Source: Kibdelosporangium banguiense (GTDB lineage Bacteria; Actinomycetota; Actinomycetes; Mycobacteriales; Pseudonocardiaceae). Taken from it: DNA of 64,000 nucleotides. The stretch is from assembly GCF_017876405.1 (NCBI RefSeq), contig NZ_JAGINW010000001.1, positions 3,423,203 to 3,487,202 on the forward strand, written 5' to 3'. Of the stretch, positions 63,379 to 64,000 are shown piece by piece (the first letter of the stretch is position 1; every line of letters begins with the position of its first letter). The notes beneath the pieces were generated by a model. That model saw only the letters and a list, made by a program, of their open reading frames with translations. It made no database searches and was not told the origin of the DNA. The position numbers and the translations under genes were made by a program.

Positions 63379-63749
63379 CCCACCCCCAGAGCCCACACAG
63401 TCGTTCCTGTGGCAGTCAGCCCCTGGAGTCCAGCCCCTGTCGGCAGGGCCGACAGGGGCTGAGCTTGCGGTGTCAGCTTCGTGCTGTCGTTCACCGTGTT
63501 GCCGGGAGGATGGCCTTCGGCCCCGATTTCCAGCCTAATGGCGGGGTCTGACAGGAACCGGTGACCAAGTCGGATCCCGGTCACCGCTGTGGACAAGTCG
63601 GCGCTTGTGGACAACTCGGGCTTGTGGATCTTCACCGGCCCGCTCTTGTCAGACCCCACCGATAGGCTGGATTCCGGGGGGCGGAGGCCGCGTTCAGTCG
63701 AGTCGTCCGGCGGCGGGATGGCTGTCGGTGCCATCCCGCCATGTGTCGA
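63379..63749. other. Gene-free stretch between acyl-CoA dehydrogenase and WS/DGAT genes
   Basis: 371 bp between convergent genes. It holds the hairpin 63431-63461 and an inverted repeat GGGGTCTGACA (63543-63553) / TGTCAGACCCC (63647-63657). The open frame on the minus strand lacks coding bias and overlaps the coding end of the dehydrogenase. Confidence 0.6.
63431..63461. terminator. Terminator after acyl-CoA dehydrogenase pair
   Basis: 13-bp perfect stem CAGCCCCTGTCGG (63431-63443) / CCGACAGGGGCTG (63449-63461), 5-nt loop, 52 bp after the stop. Confidence 0.8.
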
Positions 63750-64000
63750 TCACAAAGTGGCTTTCTCCAGCTCGGAGAGGGATTCCTCGAGGTGGACGAG
63801 CAGGCGCTGCAGGTGGGGGACGTTTCGGCGGCAGCCGGTGAGGCCGAACTGGAGGTTGTCGGCGTAGCTGGTGATGGTGATGTTGAGGGCCTGGCCGTCG
63901 TACGGGATCGAGAGTGGGTACATGCCCTGAAGGCGGGCGCCGTTCCAGTACAACGGCTTTGGGACGCCGGGCACGTTGGAGATGATCAGGTTGAACGGTG
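63750..64000 (-). CDS. Wax ester synthase/diacylglycerol acyltransferase (WS/DGAT), C-terminal part
   Basis: Only the last 83 codons are in the window. They read PFNLIISNVPGVPKPLYWNG and then ARLQGMYPLSIPYDGQALNI, TITSYADNLQFGLTGCRRNV, the NVPG and late domain of the actinobacterial WS/DGAT family, which makes triacylglycerol or wax esters as storage lipid. Stop TGA at 63750. The start and the HHxxxDG active site lie beyond the window. Confidence 0.9.
   Translation of the reverse strand, partial: PFNLIISNVPGVPKPLYWNGARLQGMYPLSIPYDGQALNITITSYADNLQFGLTGCRRNVPHLQRLLVHLEESLSELEKATL

Noticed and set aside
63754..63766. CAAAGTGGCTTTC at the end of the WS/DGAT gene as a second copy of the 54.6-kb hairpin
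   Set aside because: It is within coding sequence (the last codons E-K-A-T-L), lacks the partner arm, and is likely a chance match.
1..64000. CRISPR arrays, rRNA, tRNA, insertion sequences, prophage
   Set aside because: No spaced direct repeats of CRISPR type, no recognised tRNA or rRNA sequence, and no transposase, integrase or phage structural gene was found.

Overview
The window is high-GC (about 70%) actinobacterial chromosome. Translational coupling by ATGA, GTGA and TGATG overlaps is frequent, GTG starts are common, and several promoters imply leaderless mRNAs. The gene set (fused E1-E2 2-oxoglutarate dehydrogenase kgd, SigE-family sigma factor, DUF574 methyltransferase, mycobacterial-type leucine and lipid genes, WS/DGAT, a KstR-like box before kstD) points to a Pseudonocardiaceae-like soil actinomycete. 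This placement is an inference; there is no rRNA in the window to fix it.

Layout. 1-3654: end of a malic enzyme and a PAS-GGDEF-EAL cyclic-di-GMP protein. 3716-7153: four-gene OpuC/ProU-type osmolyte ABC importer. 7197-9505: NmrA-like reductase and DHA2-type exporter, divergent, each behind a SoxR/MerR-like box. 9502-11754: IclR regulator, SigE-family sigma factor and a coupled single-pass membrane protein. 11819-18611: hut operon (hutH, hutU, M20 amidohydrolase, hutF, hutI) behind a perfect 18-bp palindrome. 18788-22741: a 59-aa DUF6104 gene and kgd. 22965-29290: a fused 1248-aa ABC exporter, an ABC-2 ATPase/permease pair and two small genes. 29291-30471: a 1.2-kb gene-free region rich in inverted repeats and hairpins. 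30472-33240: ald and a PucR-type regulator. 33546-37052: AAA ATPase, SGNH hydrolase, FAD monooxygenase. 37213-39581: metY-metX. 40050-43935: small hypothetical, second GGDEF protein, DUF574 methyltransferase. 44082-50463: TetR regulator, SGNH hydrolase and an accD1-accA1-acyl-CoA dehydrogenase operon of the leucine-degradation type, with a shared operator motif. 50493-54608: a shrunken alpha/beta hydrolase, a secreted unknown, and a tmsA-tmsB-like pair for 10-methyl fatty acids. 54677-58828: TetR, SDR, succinic semialdehyde dehydrogenase, PhaC-like hydrolase. 58947-63378: Tat-signal-bearing ketosteroid dehydrogenase behind a KstR-type box, then a paired acyl-CoA dehydrogenase operon behind a 38-bp palindrome. 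63750-64000: end of a WS/DGAT gene on the minus strand.

How it works together. Most of the window is carbon and nitrogen catabolism (histidine, alanine, leucine, steroids, fatty acids) feeding the TCA cycle at 2-oxoglutarate, plus lipid tailoring and storage, with local repressors whose palindromic sites can be read directly. The least ordinary parts are the structured gene-free region at 29.5-30.5 kb, the paired redox-type boxes at 8.0 kb, the M20 enzyme that may replace HutG, and the operator set at 44.7-45.7 kb.
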